64,000 nt of DNA from Rubrivivax sp. (GTDB lineage: Bacteria > Pseudomonadota > Gammaproteobacteria > Burkholderiales > Burkholderiaceae_C): contig JAIXYO010000054.1 in the NCBI GenBank assembly GCA_027490215.1, forward strand, positions 1 through 64,000, in the 5' to 3' direction. Shown here piece by piece: positions 35,133 to 43,701 of this stretch; within the stretch, counting starts at the first letter, position 1; each line of letters starts with the position of its first letter. A program made the translations under genes and the position numbers. Below the pieces are notes generated by a model. That model had not been told where the DNA came from. It worked only from the letters and a program-made list of their open reading frames with translations, and searched no databases.

Positions 35133-37070
35133 TCAAGCCTTTCTGTTCAACAGGATGTCGCCAGCGTCGCTGATCACGAAGGTCCAGCCTTCGAGCACGC
35201 GACAGGTGAAATAGTCTTCTTCGACAATCGCCGGGCCCGCCGCGTGATCGCCGGGTTTCAAGCCGGCGAGTTGGTAGACCGGCACGTCGATGCGGCCGCG
35301 GCCGCGGGCCAGGATGTTGCGAACACCAACCGCTGTTGCAGCCGAGCCCACGTTGACCCGTGCGGTAGCACCGGTACCGGCCCGCAAGCGCTTGATGGCA
35401 GCAAGTTCCAGTTCTATGGTGGCCGCACCAGCCATGCCGGCCGGGAAAACCGGCGTGGCGGTCAGCGAATGGCTGGTCTCCACACCCTTGGCATCGACTG
35501 CAACCAGTCGTGCTTCGACCTCGTAACTCCCTTTGTCAAATCCCTCCGCATACATGTCGCGAGCAGCCTTGGCATTGAGCACGGCGAGTGCGTCTTCCAG
35601 CCCGCTCTGGTCGTGTCGGGTCAGCAATTCGGTGTAGCGCTGCGAGATGTCGCAGGTCCCGATGCCGTAGGCGCTGAACACCGCCGCCATCTGCGGAACG
35701 GCCACCTGGTTGATGCCCGCCACCTCGGCCACGCCGCAGGCATTGAGCGGCCCGGCACCACCGAACGCCAGAAGCACGCTGTCCTTGGAAATCTTGGTCG
35801 CACGGTGCAACTCGGCGGCCACCTTCGCTTCGAAGGCCAGCTCCATCTGTTGCAGCGCCTCTTCCAGCTTCAGGCCCAGTGGCTCGGCCACGTTGACCGC
35901 AATCGCGGTTGCGGCGCGATCCAGATCAAGGCCCATGCCACCGCCGAAAAACGACTTCGGATCGAACAAGCCCATGAGCAAGCTCGCGTCGGTGATGGTG
36001 GCGAACTGGCCGCCTCGCCCAAAGCAGGCTGGCCCAGGAACGGCTCCGACGCTTTCCGGGCCAATGACAATCTTTCCGCCGACGACCTTGATGATCGAAC
36101 TGCCGCCGGCCCCGGCGCTGACGATCTCGCACAGCGGGAGCGAGACGCTGATGCCTTCGACGTGTCCCCGGCGATCCTCGGCCACACCGCCAGCGATGTA
36201 TTGGCAGATGTCGGTGGTGGTCCCGCCGACGTCGATCGCCACCACGTCAGTGAAGCCGTAGATCTTCGAGAATGCCTTGACGCCTTCGACACCACCCCGT
36301 GGTCCGGAGCTGTAGGTCTTGATGGCGATGGTCTTGGCCACGCGGGAAGCATCGCCGTCGTTGCGGAAGATCAGCAGCGGGTTTTTCGTGCGGTACTGAC
36401 GCAGCCGGTTCTCGGCGTTGTACAGAAACGCCTCCATTCCGGGGTGGAGGAACGAGTTGATCAACGCGGTCCAGGTCCGGCGCACCGGGTCCTTGTCGAC
36501 GCTGAGGTCGCTGCCGTAGAGCATTGGCACGGCACCCAGCAGATGCCGGGGGTACTTGCGCAGCGCCACCTTCCGGAACGCACTTTCGACAGCGATGAAA
36601 TCGGCGCCACCGAAGCTCACGACGATGCGGCTCGCGCCCGCAGCAGTCAGCCTGTTGATCGCGCCGACGACATGCGTTTGCGAGTCGTCGCCGAGCACCA
36701 GCGCCGAGTCGAGCAAGACCACCCGATCACCGACCAGCGCGGCGTAAACATCAGGATCGTGCGCGGCCAGTTCCTCGATCAGGCGCGCTCCCTTCGCATC
36801 GACGACCAGACCCAGCCGAGGGCCCTTGCGCTCACAGATGGCGTTGGTGCCCTGGGTGGTTGAGTAGCGGATCAGGTCGACCTCTTCGAGCAGTCGCCGC
36901 ACGTCAGGCTTGCCGTAGACGACGCCAGAGGCTTTCTCCAGTCCCTCGAAGAAACACTTGCTGAGGTCATACGGTGTCGTCAGCACCTTGGTCTTGTCGA
37001 CCCGCTGACCATCGATGATGCAGATGTCGGTCAGCGTTCCGCCGTTGTCGATGTTGATCTGTAGGCCCAT
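35133..37070 (-). CDS. HyuA-like subunit of an ATP-dependent ketone carboxylase (ApcA-like)
   Basis: The 645-residue protein (about 69 kDa) is the first gene of the cluster and a divergent HyuA/AcxA homologue of the ASKHA fold. Its first phosphate loop is DNGGTLTDICIIDG (DNGG rather than DIGG) and its second is DVGGTTTDI. GAGGSSIIKV and LAFGGAGPLNACG are also conserved. In acetophenone carboxylase the smaller HyuA-type subunit is about 70 kDa, which matches. It is preceded by an FNR-type promoter (start near 37153) and AGGA upstream of the ATG. The cluster order A-B-C-D-E is identical in subunit type and size to that enzyme. Confidence 0.86.
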   Translation of the reverse strand: MGLQINIDNGGTLTDICIIDGQRVDKTKVLTTPYDLSKCFFEGLEKASGVVYGKPDVRRLLEEVDLIRYSTTQGTNAICERKGPRLGLVVDAKGARLIEELAAHDPDVYAALVGDRVVLLDSALVLGDDSQTHVVGAINRLTAAGASRIVVSFGGADFIAVESAFRKVALRKYPRHLLGAVPMLYGSDLSVDKDPVRRTWTALINSFLHPGMEAFLYNAENRLRQYRTKNPLLIFRNDGDASRVAKTIAIKTYSSGPRGGVEGVKAFSKIYGFTDVVAIDVGGTTTDICQYIAGGVAEDRRGHVEGISVSLPLCEIVSAGAGGSSIIKVVGGKIVIGPESVGAVPGPACFGRGGQFATITDASLLMGLFDPKSFFGGGMGLDLDRAATAIAVNVAEPLGLKLEEALQQMELAFEAKVAAELHRATKISKDSVLLAFGGAGPLNACGVAEVAGINQVAVPQMAAVFSAYGIGTCDISQRYTELLTRHDQSGLEDALAVLNAKAARDMYAEGFDKGSYEVEARLVAVDAKGVETSHSLTATPVFPAGMAGAATIELELAAIKRLRAGTGATARVNVGSAATAVGVRNILARGRGRIDVPVYQLAGLKPGDHAAGPAIVEEDYFTCRVLEGWTFVISDAGDILLNRKA

Positions 37071-37152
37071 GCTGTCGTCCTAGGTTTGTGATTGAGAGCC
37101 CATCGAATGCCTGTGCAACCTTGATGGGTGCAGACCTCGAGAGTCGTTGGCT

Positions 37153-37201
37153 TGCGCAGGTTTTACTCAGCGCGAGTGCGAATCAACTTGATCCAAATCA
37201 A
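37153..37201 (-). promoter_or_regulatory. FNR/CRP-family box and -10 element of the carboxylase operon promoter
   Basis: TTGATCCAAATCAA at 37188-37201 matches the FNR/ANR consensus TTGAT-N4-ATCAA exactly. On the minus strand TAAAAC (37165-37160) is a fair -10 hexamer. Placing the start at 37153 puts the -10 at -12 to -7 and the centre of the box at -41.5, the class II activator position. The leader to the ATG at 37070 would be about 83 nt. This predicts activation at low oxygen; DNR-type regulators recognise the same site. Confidence 0.75.
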
Positions 37202-37780
37202 GGATCGCCTGCGTGATGCCGAATGCTCGATGGGCACGGCGGCGGCAGAGTCAAGGCGACCAAACGGCACGCACCGTGCGCCATTGCGATGAGAGGGTTT
37301 ACGCGCGATACACCGATCCCATAGCGCTTCGGACGGCACTTTCTCCGAGCGACGCGGATGTCATGCGCCGTGGCGATCCTGTGGCGGGACGTGCCACTGG
37401 ACGAACATTCCCAAGTCGACAGGGGGTGGATGACGCCCTTGGAATCAGAAAAGACCTGGTCCGCACTGCTACTGCCCATACTGCTCTCCGAGATCTCTTT
37501 CAACTCAACAACTGGCTCAAATTCGAACTCAATAAAACTGAAATGGGAAGCGATGGAGTCGAACTGGCGGGCTGAAGTCACGAACAAATGAAACTCACAG
37601 CGGATCGGCTGCCAGAGGAGGTATCTCGGCTTTCGTCACGAGGACTGCAATGTATACATATGCAAAAAAATTGCATTCGGGAAACCACTCGGCTGCGATC
37701 GAGGAAACTGATGCGGTCGCTGCCGCTTCGTGACCTGCTGTCGAAGTGAACATGACCCGGACTTCTCCCGGCCAGAAAGC
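37202..37780. other. Intergenic region between the carboxylase promoter and the rplI terminator
   Basis: No gene is supported in this stretch of about 580 bp; the open frames are short, lack ribosome sites and show no domain. It has more AT than the rest, especially 37480-37700. The only structured part is 37646-37676, where ATGTATACAT (37650-37659) is a perfect palindrome and ATGCAA/TTGCAT (37660-37665, 37671-37676) an inverted repeat. These could be an operator left from a lost gene. Confidence 0.5.
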
Positions 37781-37829
37781 AAAAAACCGCTGCCAGCCGA
37801 ACCTTGTGAGGGTTCGGCGGACAGCGGTT
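37781..37829 (-). terminator. Rho-independent terminator of the rpsF-rplI operon
   Basis: Read on the minus strand, AACCGCTG and GCCGAACC pair with GGTTCGGC and CAGCGGTT (37785-37792, 37796-37803, 37811-37818, 37822-37829) and are followed by a run of T (A-tract 37781-37786). It is a long, stable hairpin about 50 bp after the rplI stop codon. Confidence 0.92.
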
Positions 37830-37877
37830 TCGTGAGCGCGGCGAGGGTTGCCGCGTCCGCGAATCAGAGCATGGTGA

Positions 37878-38330
37878 TCAAGCGGCTTCGCCCACCACCA
37901 CGACCTTGACTTCGACGACGACATCGGTGTGCGGGGAGACCGACACCAGATGTTCACCGACGGTCTTCAGGGGCCCATTCGGCAGGCGAACCTGCGACTT
38001 GACCACCTTGAAGTCGATGCGCGTCAGCGCTTCGGCGATGTCGTTGTTGGTGACCGAGCCGAACAGACGTCCGTCAACGCCAGACTTCTGGGTGATGTGA
38101 ACGGTGCGACCGCTCATCTTCTCGCCCAGGGCTTGCGCCGCGGCCAGCTTGTCGGCAGCGGCCTTTTCGAGTTCAGCACGCTTGACCTCGAACTCCTTGA
38201 TCGCAGCGGCGGTCGCACGACGTGCGGCACGGCTCGGGATCAGGAAGTTGCGGGCATAGCCGTCCTTGACCTTGACGACGTCGCCCAGGTCACCCAGATT
38301 CGCCACTTTTTCCAGCAGGATGATTTGCAT
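37878..38330 (-). CDS. rplI: 50S ribosomal protein L9
   Basis: The 150-residue protein starts [19 protein letters not shown] and contains [17 protein letters not shown], both signatures of L9; length is normal. It binds the L1-side region of 23S rRNA. Last gene of the conserved rpsF-priB-rpsR-rplI operon, 13 bp after rpsR and followed by a strong terminator. Confidence 0.98.
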   Translation of the reverse strand: MQIILLEKVANLGDLGDVVKVKDGYARNFLIPSRAARRATAAAIKEFEVKRAELEKAAADKLAAAQALGEKMSGRTVHITQKSGVDGRLFGSVTNNDIAEALTRIDFKVVKSQVRLPNGPLKTVGEHLVSVSPHTDVVVEVKVVVVGEAA

Positions 38331-38343
38331 GATGTGGGTGTCC

Positions 38344-38634
38344 TCAGACGCGGTGCTGGTCGCTGTACGGCAGCATCGCCAGGAAACGCGCCCGCTTGAT
38401 GCAGGTGGTCAGTTGGCGCTGGAAGAAAGCGCGGGTTCCAGTCAGTCGAGCCGGCGTTATCTTGCCGTTCTCGCCGATGAAATCACGAAGTGTTTCGACG
38501 TCCTTGTAGTCGATCTCGGTCACACCAGTGACGGTGAACCGGCAGAAACGCTTGCGGCGGAACAGCAGCGATTGCTGGTTGCGCTTGGGCTTGCGATCCT
38601 TGGAAAACTTACCTTTACCGCGGGGTGGTGGCAT
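38344..38634 (-). CDS. rpsR: 30S ribosomal protein S18
   Basis: The 96-residue protein has the conserved core [14 protein letters not shown] and [32 protein letters not shown] of S18, here with a proline- and basic-rich N-terminal extension ([12 protein letters not shown]) common in betaproteobacteria. It partners with S6 on the small-subunit platform, and S6:S18 often autoregulates this operon through the rpsF leader. Confidence 0.98.
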   Translation of the reverse strand: MPPPRGKGKFSKDRKPKRNQQSLLFRRKRFCRFTVTGVTEIDYKDVETLRDFIGENGKITPARLTGTRAFFQRQLTTCIKRARFLAMLPYSDQHRV

Positions 38635-38681
38635 ATCAAACCTCTGTCAAATTCAATTCGAGAATCGAAACCGTTCGGACT

Positions 38682-38963
38682 TCAGTCCAGTTCGGTCACA
38701 TGGAAAACGACGCCCTTGCCGTTGCGCTGAGATCCCAGGAAGCCGGCAAAGCCGTGAGTGCTTCCGAGTTCCAGACCATTCAGCGCATCCGTGATGTCGC
38801 CCACTGCGCGCGCCTTGATGTCCATCGACACCTGGCGCGGCGCGCCGTTTTGCGTTACCTGCGATTCATGCCTGAGGCCGAAATCGAGTGCTGGCAAGCC
38901 AGCAGGGGTGTAGCGCAACGCGTTTTTCTCAACCAGTTGCGCCGTCAGAACCAGTCTGTTCAT
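38682..38963 (-). CDS. priB: Primosomal replication protein N
   Basis: The 93-residue OB-fold protein (starting MNRLVLTAQLVEKNALRYTP) matches PriB, an SSB-related component of the PriA restart primosome. Its place between rpsF and rpsR is the conserved location in beta- and gammaproteobacteria. Confidence 0.95.
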   Translation of the reverse strand: MNRLVLTAQLVEKNALRYTPAGLPALDFGLRHESQVTQNGAPRQVSMDIKARAVGDITDALNGLELGSTHGFAGFLGSQRNGKGVVFHVTELD

Positions 38964-39000
38964 CGGGAGCGCATGGCTTGGGCAACATCAAACGGCCGGA

Positions 39001-39360
39001 TCAGGCAGCTGACTCCTGCGCAGCACGACGGTCTTCACGGTCAGATGACTTCATCATCACAGACGGGGTCGTCTCGGCCTTGCTCTTGAGCACCGTCAGG
39101 TGGCGCAGCACAGCGTCGTTGAACCGGAAGCCGGTTTCCAACTCGGCCAGCACTTCCTTGCTGCACTCGATGTTGATGCAAAGGTAGTGGGCCTTGGCCA
39201 GCTTCTGGATCAGGTAGGCCATCTGACGACGACCCCAGTCCTCGAGTCGGTGCACCTTGCCGCCACCGGCGGTGATCACACCCTTGTAGCGTTCCAGCAT
39301 CGCTGGAACCTGTTCGCTCTGATCCGGATGGATCAGCAGCACGATTTCGTAGTGACGCAT
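39001..39360 (-). CDS. rpsF: 30S ribosomal protein S6
   Basis: The 119-residue protein begins [18 protein letters not shown] and contains [19 protein letters not shown], both typical of S6. The ATG at 39360 has AAGGAG five bases upstream; a longer frame upstream has no initiation signal. First gene of the operon; the C-terminus is an extended charged tail. Confidence 0.98.
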   Translation of the reverse strand: MRHYEIVLLIHPDQSEQVPAMLERYKGVITAGGGKVHRLEDWGRRQMAYLIQKLAKAHYLCINIECSKEVLAELETGFRFNDAVLRHLTVLKSKAETTPSVMMKSSDREDRRAAQESAA

Positions 39361-39389
39361 TGAATCTCCTTGTGAATTCCGACATGGAA

Positions 39390-39461
39390 GCCACCCCGAG
39401 CGTCGACCTGGGTGTGGCAAGGCAAGCCGGCGAGTATATCGCGCCGCAGCGCAGTTGCCTA
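39390..39461 (-). promoter_or_regulatory. rpsF operon promoter and leader hairpin
   Basis: On the minus strand TATACT (39438-39433) with TAGGCA 17 bp upstream (39461-39456) forms a good promoter; the start would be near 39426. The leader then folds into a bulged hairpin (GCCACCC 39390-39396 with GGGTGTGGC 39410-39418). Leaders of rpsF in many bacteria carry an S6:S18-binding motif; whether this is one needs covariation evidence. Confidence 0.55.
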
Positions 39462-39481
39462 CCCAGGCGCGCACTGCCGAG

Positions 39482-41563
39482 TCAGTCGGCTCGCGGGATT
39501 CGAAGTTGCAGCGTGAAGCGGTCCGACTCCCTGCTCGGTGCCGGGGTCAACAGGCTGACGATGACGATCACGACCGCGCCAATCGTCATGCCGAAGACGC
39601 CCGCAGCAATCGGCGAAATGCCAAACCACAATGCCGGCGCCTGGGTGACGCCGAACAGGCTGCGCAACCAGGGCTCGTTCTGCACCATGTAGTACAGGGT
39701 GATGGCGAGTCCCGCAGCCATGCCCGCAACGACACCAGGCCGGTTCGCCCGCGTCCAGAACACGCCCGCCACCAGCGCAGGGAAGAATGCAGCAGCGGCC
39801 AGCGAAAACGCGGCCGAAACCAGAAACACAATGTCGGTCGGACGTTGCGCCGCTACCGCCGCAGCGCCCAGCGCCACGGCCAGCAGAGTCACCTTGGACA
39901 ATGCGACGCGCCGTGCCGCCGATGCCTTCGGATTGATCATCTTGAAATAGCTGTCGTGCGACAGCGCATTGGCGATGGTCAACAACAGGCCATCAGCAGT
40001 AGACAGCGCCGCGGCCAGCCCGCCGGCGGCCACCATCCCGGACACCACATATGGCAGGCCGGCAATCTCCGGTGTCGCCAGCACCACGATATCGCCCCCA
40101 ATGCGCATCTCGCCAAGCTGCAGGATGCCGTCCTTGTTGATGTCGACGACCGACAGCAGCGAGGAATCGACCTTCGACCACGTCGATATCCACGCCGGCA
40201 ACTGATCAAATCGGGTGCCGACCAGCACGCTGAACACCTCGTACTTGACCATCACGGCCAGCGCTGGCGCGGTCATGTACAGCAAGAAGATAAAGAACAG
40301 CGCCCAGGTAACAGAGCGGCGCGCTTCCCTGACCGATGGGGTGGTGTAGCAACGCACAAGGATGTGGGGCAGCCCGGCGGTACCGACCATCAGGCACAGC
40401 ACCAGCGCCAGAAAATTCAGCCGCGACAGATTGAACACATCGCGTTCCTGCGCAGTGCCCTGCGGGTCGCCCGCGAACTGCTGAGCGTGCGGTGGCATGC
40501 CGGCGAGAGGGCGCGCTCGTGCTTCGTTACGGGCCAGCTCCCGCGTCCATTCCTCACGAGCTTCCGCCTCGGTATTGGGGATGCGCAACAGTGCCTTCTC
40601 TGCCGCCTGGATGTCGGCCAGCGGCGCGTTGTCCGCCTTCAGCGCGTCCACCATGCGTCGGCCGGCTTGGCGTTCGGCGGCCAGTGACGCCTTCACATCG
40701 ACCAAGCGTGCCGCGTACTCCTGCGCGCGCGCCTTGAATGCTGCAATGACCTCCTGCTCCTTCGGGTCGCGAAGCAACTGCTGCTCGCGTTCGGTGACCT
40801 TGGCGAGTTGGATGCCATAGGCCAGCTGCGGGATCGGCACGCCGGTTTGCTTGATGGACAGCCACATCACAGGCACCAGGAATGCAGCGATCAGGATGAT
40901 GTACTGCGCCACCTGGGTCCAGGTCACTGCGCGCATGCCGCCGAGGAAAGAACACACCAGCACTCCGCCCAGACCGAGAAAGATGCCGATGACGAAATCG
41001 ACGCCGGTCAGCCTGGCAGTGATCAGGCCAACGCCGTAAATCTGAGCAACCAGATAGACAAAGGAACAGAGCACTGCGGCGAATACGCCCACCGCCCGGG
41101 GCAAGTGACCGCCGTAACGCGCACCGAGAAAATCGGGGATCGTGAACTGGCCGAACTTACGCAGGTAGGGCGCCAGCAGCAAGGCCACCAGGCAATAGCC
41201 CCCGGTCCAGCCCAGCACAAACGCCAGCCCCCCATAGCCCTGCAAATAGAGCGTGCCGGCCAAACCGATGAATGACGCTGCCGACATCCAGTCTGCCGCG
41301 GTGGCCATGCCGTTGTAGAACGCTTGCACACGTCGGCCGGCCACGTAGTACTCGACGGGTTCAGTGGTGCGGCTGAGGATGCCGATGCCGGCGTAAAGCA
41401 GCACGGTCGACAGAAGAAAGATGACGCCGATCGAGCGCTTGGACAGCCCCATCTGCTCGAGTGCTGCCAGACCCATCACGAAGAGGATGAAGCCGGCGGT
41501 ATAGATCAGGTAAATGCGATCGAGTCGTCGCCTGAAAGTCGCGTTGCTCGATGGCTGATCCAC
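39482..41563 (-). CDS. Sodium:solute symporter family protein (VC_2705-like) with EF-hand-like loop
   Basis: The 693-residue membrane protein has the sodium:solute symporter fold: [44 protein letters not shown], and the [23 protein letters not shown] signature shared with acetate permeases. Two soluble inserts interrupt the helices: a charged, coiled-coil-like segment of about 115 residues in the first half and a loop [12 protein letters not shown] (residues 474-485) that fits an EF-hand calcium site. The start is taken as the GTG at 41563, 8 bp after rnhA; longer frames overlap rnhA. The transported substrate, perhaps a short carboxylate, is not determined. Confidence 0.85.
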   Translation of the reverse strand: MDQPSSNATFRRRLDRIYLIYTAGFILFVMGLAALEQMGLSKRSIGVIFLLSTVLLYAGIGILSRTTEPVEYYVAGRRVQAFYNGMATAADWMSAASFIGLAGTLYLQGYGGLAFVLGWTGGYCLVALLLAPYLRKFGQFTIPDFLGARYGGHLPRAVGVFAAVLCSFVYLVAQIYGVGLITARLTGVDFVIGIFLGLGGVLVCSFLGGMRAVTWTQVAQYIILIAAFLVPVMWLSIKQTGVPIPQLAYGIQLAKVTEREQQLLRDPKEQEVIAAFKARAQEYAARLVDVKASLAAERQAGRRMVDALKADNAPLADIQAAEKALLRIPNTEAEAREEWTRELARNEARARPLAGMPPHAQQFAGDPQGTAQERDVFNLSRLNFLALVLCLMVGTAGLPHILVRCYTTPSVREARRSVTWALFFIFLLYMTAPALAVMVKYEVFSVLVGTRFDQLPAWISTWSKVDSSLLSVVDINKDGILQLGEMRIGGDIVVLATPEIAGLPYVVSGMVAAGGLAAALSTADGLLLTIANALSHDSYFKMINPKASAARRVALSKVTLLAVALGAAAVAAQRPTDIVFLVSAAFSLAAAAFFPALVAGVFWTRANRPGVVAGMAAGLAITLYYMVQNEPWLRSLFGVTQAPALWFGISPIAAGVFGMTIGAVVIVIVSLLTPAPSRESDRFTLQLRIPRAD

Positions 41564-41570
41564 GCTGCTC

Positions 41571-42029
41571 TCAGCCCGCTTCGGCGGCGCCCCGGTTGGC
41601 CAGCGCGTCAGCACGCTCGTTGCCAGGGTCACCTGAATGGCCCTTGACCCAGCGCCAGTCCACCTCGTGCAGTGCTCTCAACGCATCGAGGCGCTGCCAC
41701 AACTCGGCGTTCTTGACCGGCTTGCGGTCAGCGGTTTTCCAGCCACGCTGCTTCCAGCCGTGGATCCACTCGGTGATTCCCTTGCGCACGTACTCGCTGT
41801 CGGTGTAGATCACTACCGTGCAGGTACGCTTGAGTGAGGCCAGCGACTCGATCACCGCGGTCAACTCCATCCTGTTGTTGGTGGTGAGCAGTTCACCACC
41901 GAACAGTTCTTTCTCGTGGCCCTCGGTTGTGAGCCACGCCCCCCAACCACCGCGTCCTGGGTTGCCCTTGCAGGCACCATCGGTGTAGACCGTCACGCGC
42001 GGGCGTTGTATCGGCAAGGTGTCGCTCAT
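41571..42029 (-). CDS. rnhA: Ribonuclease HI
   Basis: The 152-residue protein has the RNase H catalytic set: [16 protein letters not shown] with the first Asp, the Glu in [19 protein letters not shown] and the C-terminal GNERADALA. It degrades RNA in RNA:DNA hybrids. The gene is next to a YafS-like methyltransferase and gloB, as in E. coli. Confidence 0.97.
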   Translation of the reverse strand: MSDTLPIQRPRVTVYTDGACKGNPGRGGWGAWLTTEGHEKELFGGELLTTNNRMELTAVIESLASLKRTCTVVIYTDSEYVRKGITEWIHGWKQRGWKTADRKPVKNAELWQRLDALRALHEVDWRWVKGHSGDPGNERADALANRGAAEAG

Positions 42030-42050
42030 GGGTTCCCGGTGGTGTTCAGA

Positions 42051-42908
42051 TCAATCAAGCTCAGCCTTCTCGCGCGCCAGGTGGGCTGCTTCGCATTGAC
42101 GCACCTGCTGCCTGACCACTGCCGGCGATGCGCCGACTTTGGCGCGCTGATCACGGACCAGCCCGACCAGACGCATGCCGCGCACTCGCTTCACGGCGGT
42201 CAGCGCATAGACCGCACCCAGCACGGGCCACCACCGCTCTCCAGCAGACTCCATCCAGCCGAATCGGGACAGCCATTGTTCGGAGTGCACCGGAGGCCGG
42301 TAGCAGCCAAACCGCCCGGTCTCCACTTCGAAACTGAGCAATCGCAGCCAGTCACGCAGCCGGCGGTAAGCGATGAAGTCGCCTTCGCGCGGCAGGTACA
42401 GCGAGGTGCCCGCACCGAGGCCGAGGCGGCGGCGGGCTCGGCCGGTCTGCCGGCGCATGGCCCAGAGGCTGGTCGGATTGAATCCGATGATGACCACCCG
42501 GCCTTCGGGCATCAACACCCGCTCAACCTCGCGCAAGGTCTGGTGCGGATCGCGTGCGAGTTCGAGTGCATGCGGCAAGACCACCAGATCGAGGCTCTGG
42601 CTATCGAAAGGCAGCGCATCGAAATCGCAGTTCAATGCGACCGCAGACGTCGATGGCGACACATCGGAGACAACGTCGCCCAGCCGGTGCGCAACGTCAA
42701 CGGCCAGCCACCGGTGCGGCATTCGGTTGTTGCGCAGAGCATCCAATGACGGCAGACCGAGTTGCAGGGCGTGAAAGCCGAACACATCGGCGACAGCTGC
42801 ATCGAGGTGCCGCTGTTCCCAGTCCAGCAAATAGGCGCCAGGCGGGGTCGCCAGCCACGCACCCAAACCTATACTCGGCACCGATTCCCCTGTCGCGGAT
42901 TCCGTCAT
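42051..42908 (-). CDS. YafS-like SAM-dependent methyltransferase
   Basis: The protein is up to 285 residues with a methyltransferase type 11 core: WLAVDVAHRLGDVV, CDFDALPFDSQSLDLVVLPHALEL and LREVERVLMPEGRVVIIGFNP. The N-terminal tract AYLLDWEQRHLD is typical of this small family beside rnhA and gloB (E. coli yafS). The called ATG at 42908 overlaps the divergent gloB ATG (CATG) and would leave almost no room for gloB regulatory sites. A GTG at 42881 with AGGGGA just upstream is a good alternative start and still leaves the conserved N-terminus. Substrate unknown. Confidence 0.82.
   Translation of the reverse strand: MTESATGESVPSIGLGAWLATPPGAYLLDWEQRHLDAAVADVFGFHALQLGLPSLDALRNNRMPHRWLAVDVAHRLGDVVSDVSPSTSAVALNCDFDALPFDSQSLDLVVLPHALELARDPHQTLREVERVLMPEGRVVIIGFNPTSLWAMRRQTGRARRRLGLGAGTSLYLPREGDFIAYRRLRDWLRLLSFEVETGRFGCYRPPVHSEQWLSRFGWMESAGERWWPVLGAVYALTAVKRVRGMRLVGLVRDQRAKVGASPAVVRQQVRQCEAAHLAREKAELD
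42870..42875 (+). promoter_or_regulatory. Candidate -10 element of gloB
   Basis: TATACT lies 32 bp before the gloB ATG and would give a leader of about 25 nt. There is no good -35 at the right distance. It falls within the 5' part of the divergent methyltransferase gene as called. Confidence 0.3.
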
Positions 42909-43701
42909 GAATTTGATCGCACTGCCCGCGTTTACCGACAACTACATCTGGGTGTTTCACAACGGCGTTGACGCCATCGTGATTGACCCGGGAGATGGCG
43001 AGCCAGTTCTGGCCGCACTCGATCGCCTGCAACTCAAGCTTGCGGCGATTCTATTGACGCACCACCATAACGATCACATCGGCGGTGTGCCGGCCCTGCT
43101 GCCGCGTCTGAACGGCCCCGTCTACGCTCCCGCCCTGGAGGTCATCCCCGATCCCTGCATCCGGGTTCGAGGAGGCGACTTGGTCCAGGTGCTGGGCATG
43201 GATTTCGAGGTCATCGACGTGCCCGGCCACACCTCGGGTCACATCGCGTACTTCCATCGACCGAAGGCCAGCGCCACGGCCGGTGCCGATACCGACGCGC
43301 CGGTGCTGTTCTGCGGAGACACGCTGTTCATTGGCGGCTGCGGCAGGCTGTTCGAAGGCACGCCAACGCAGATGCACCACTCGTTACAGGAACTGGCCGC
43401 ACTTCCGGGCGACACTCGCGTTTGCTGCGCTCATGAGTACACGCTGTCCAACCTGAGATTCGCCCGTGCTGTCGAACCGAACAATGCAGAGTTGGCCCGC
43501 TACACCGTGCAGTGCGAGCAACAGCGTGCGGCCGGCATGGCAACGGTGCCCGGCCTCATCTCAAGCGAACTGGCGATCAACCCCTTTCTGCGCTGCGGCG
43601 TCCCCGAAGTGATCAACAGAGCCCGCGATCACGGCGCCCGGAGCGATCAGCCGGTTGACGTGTTCACCGCACTTCGACAATGGAAGAACGATTTCCGATG
43701 A
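42907..43701 (+). CDS. gloB: Hydroxyacylglutathione hydrolase (glyoxalase II)
   Basis: The 264-residue metallo-beta-lactamase-fold enzyme starts MNLIALPAFTDNYIW, has the binuclear metal motif THHHNDHIGG, the HTSGHIAYF segment, CGDTLFIGGCGR and CCAHEYTLSN. It hydrolyses S-lactoylglutathione in methylglyoxal detoxification. The C-terminal substrate region is present. Its TGA overlaps the mltD ATG (ATGA). Confidence 0.96.
   Translation: MNLIALPAFTDNYIWVFHNGVDAIVIDPGDGEPVLAALDRLQLKLAAILLTHHHNDHIGGVPALLPRLNGPVYAPALEVIPDPCIRVRGGDLVQVLGMDFEVIDVPGHTSGHIAYFHRPKASATAGADTDAPVLFCGDTLFIGGCGRLFEGTPTQMHHSLQELAALPGDTRVCCAHEYTLSNLRFARAVEPNNAELARYTVQCEQQRAAGMATVPGLISSELAINPFLRCGVPEVINRARDHGARSDQPVDVFTALRQWKNDFR

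Noticed and set aside
37213-37575. Open frame of 120 codons in the gene-free region
   Set aside because: No ribosome site, no recognisable domain and a composition that changes along its length.
37550-37590. Sequence resembling the TpsiC arm of a tRNA near the start of the gene-free region
   Set aside because: No matching acceptor or anticodon stem could be found.
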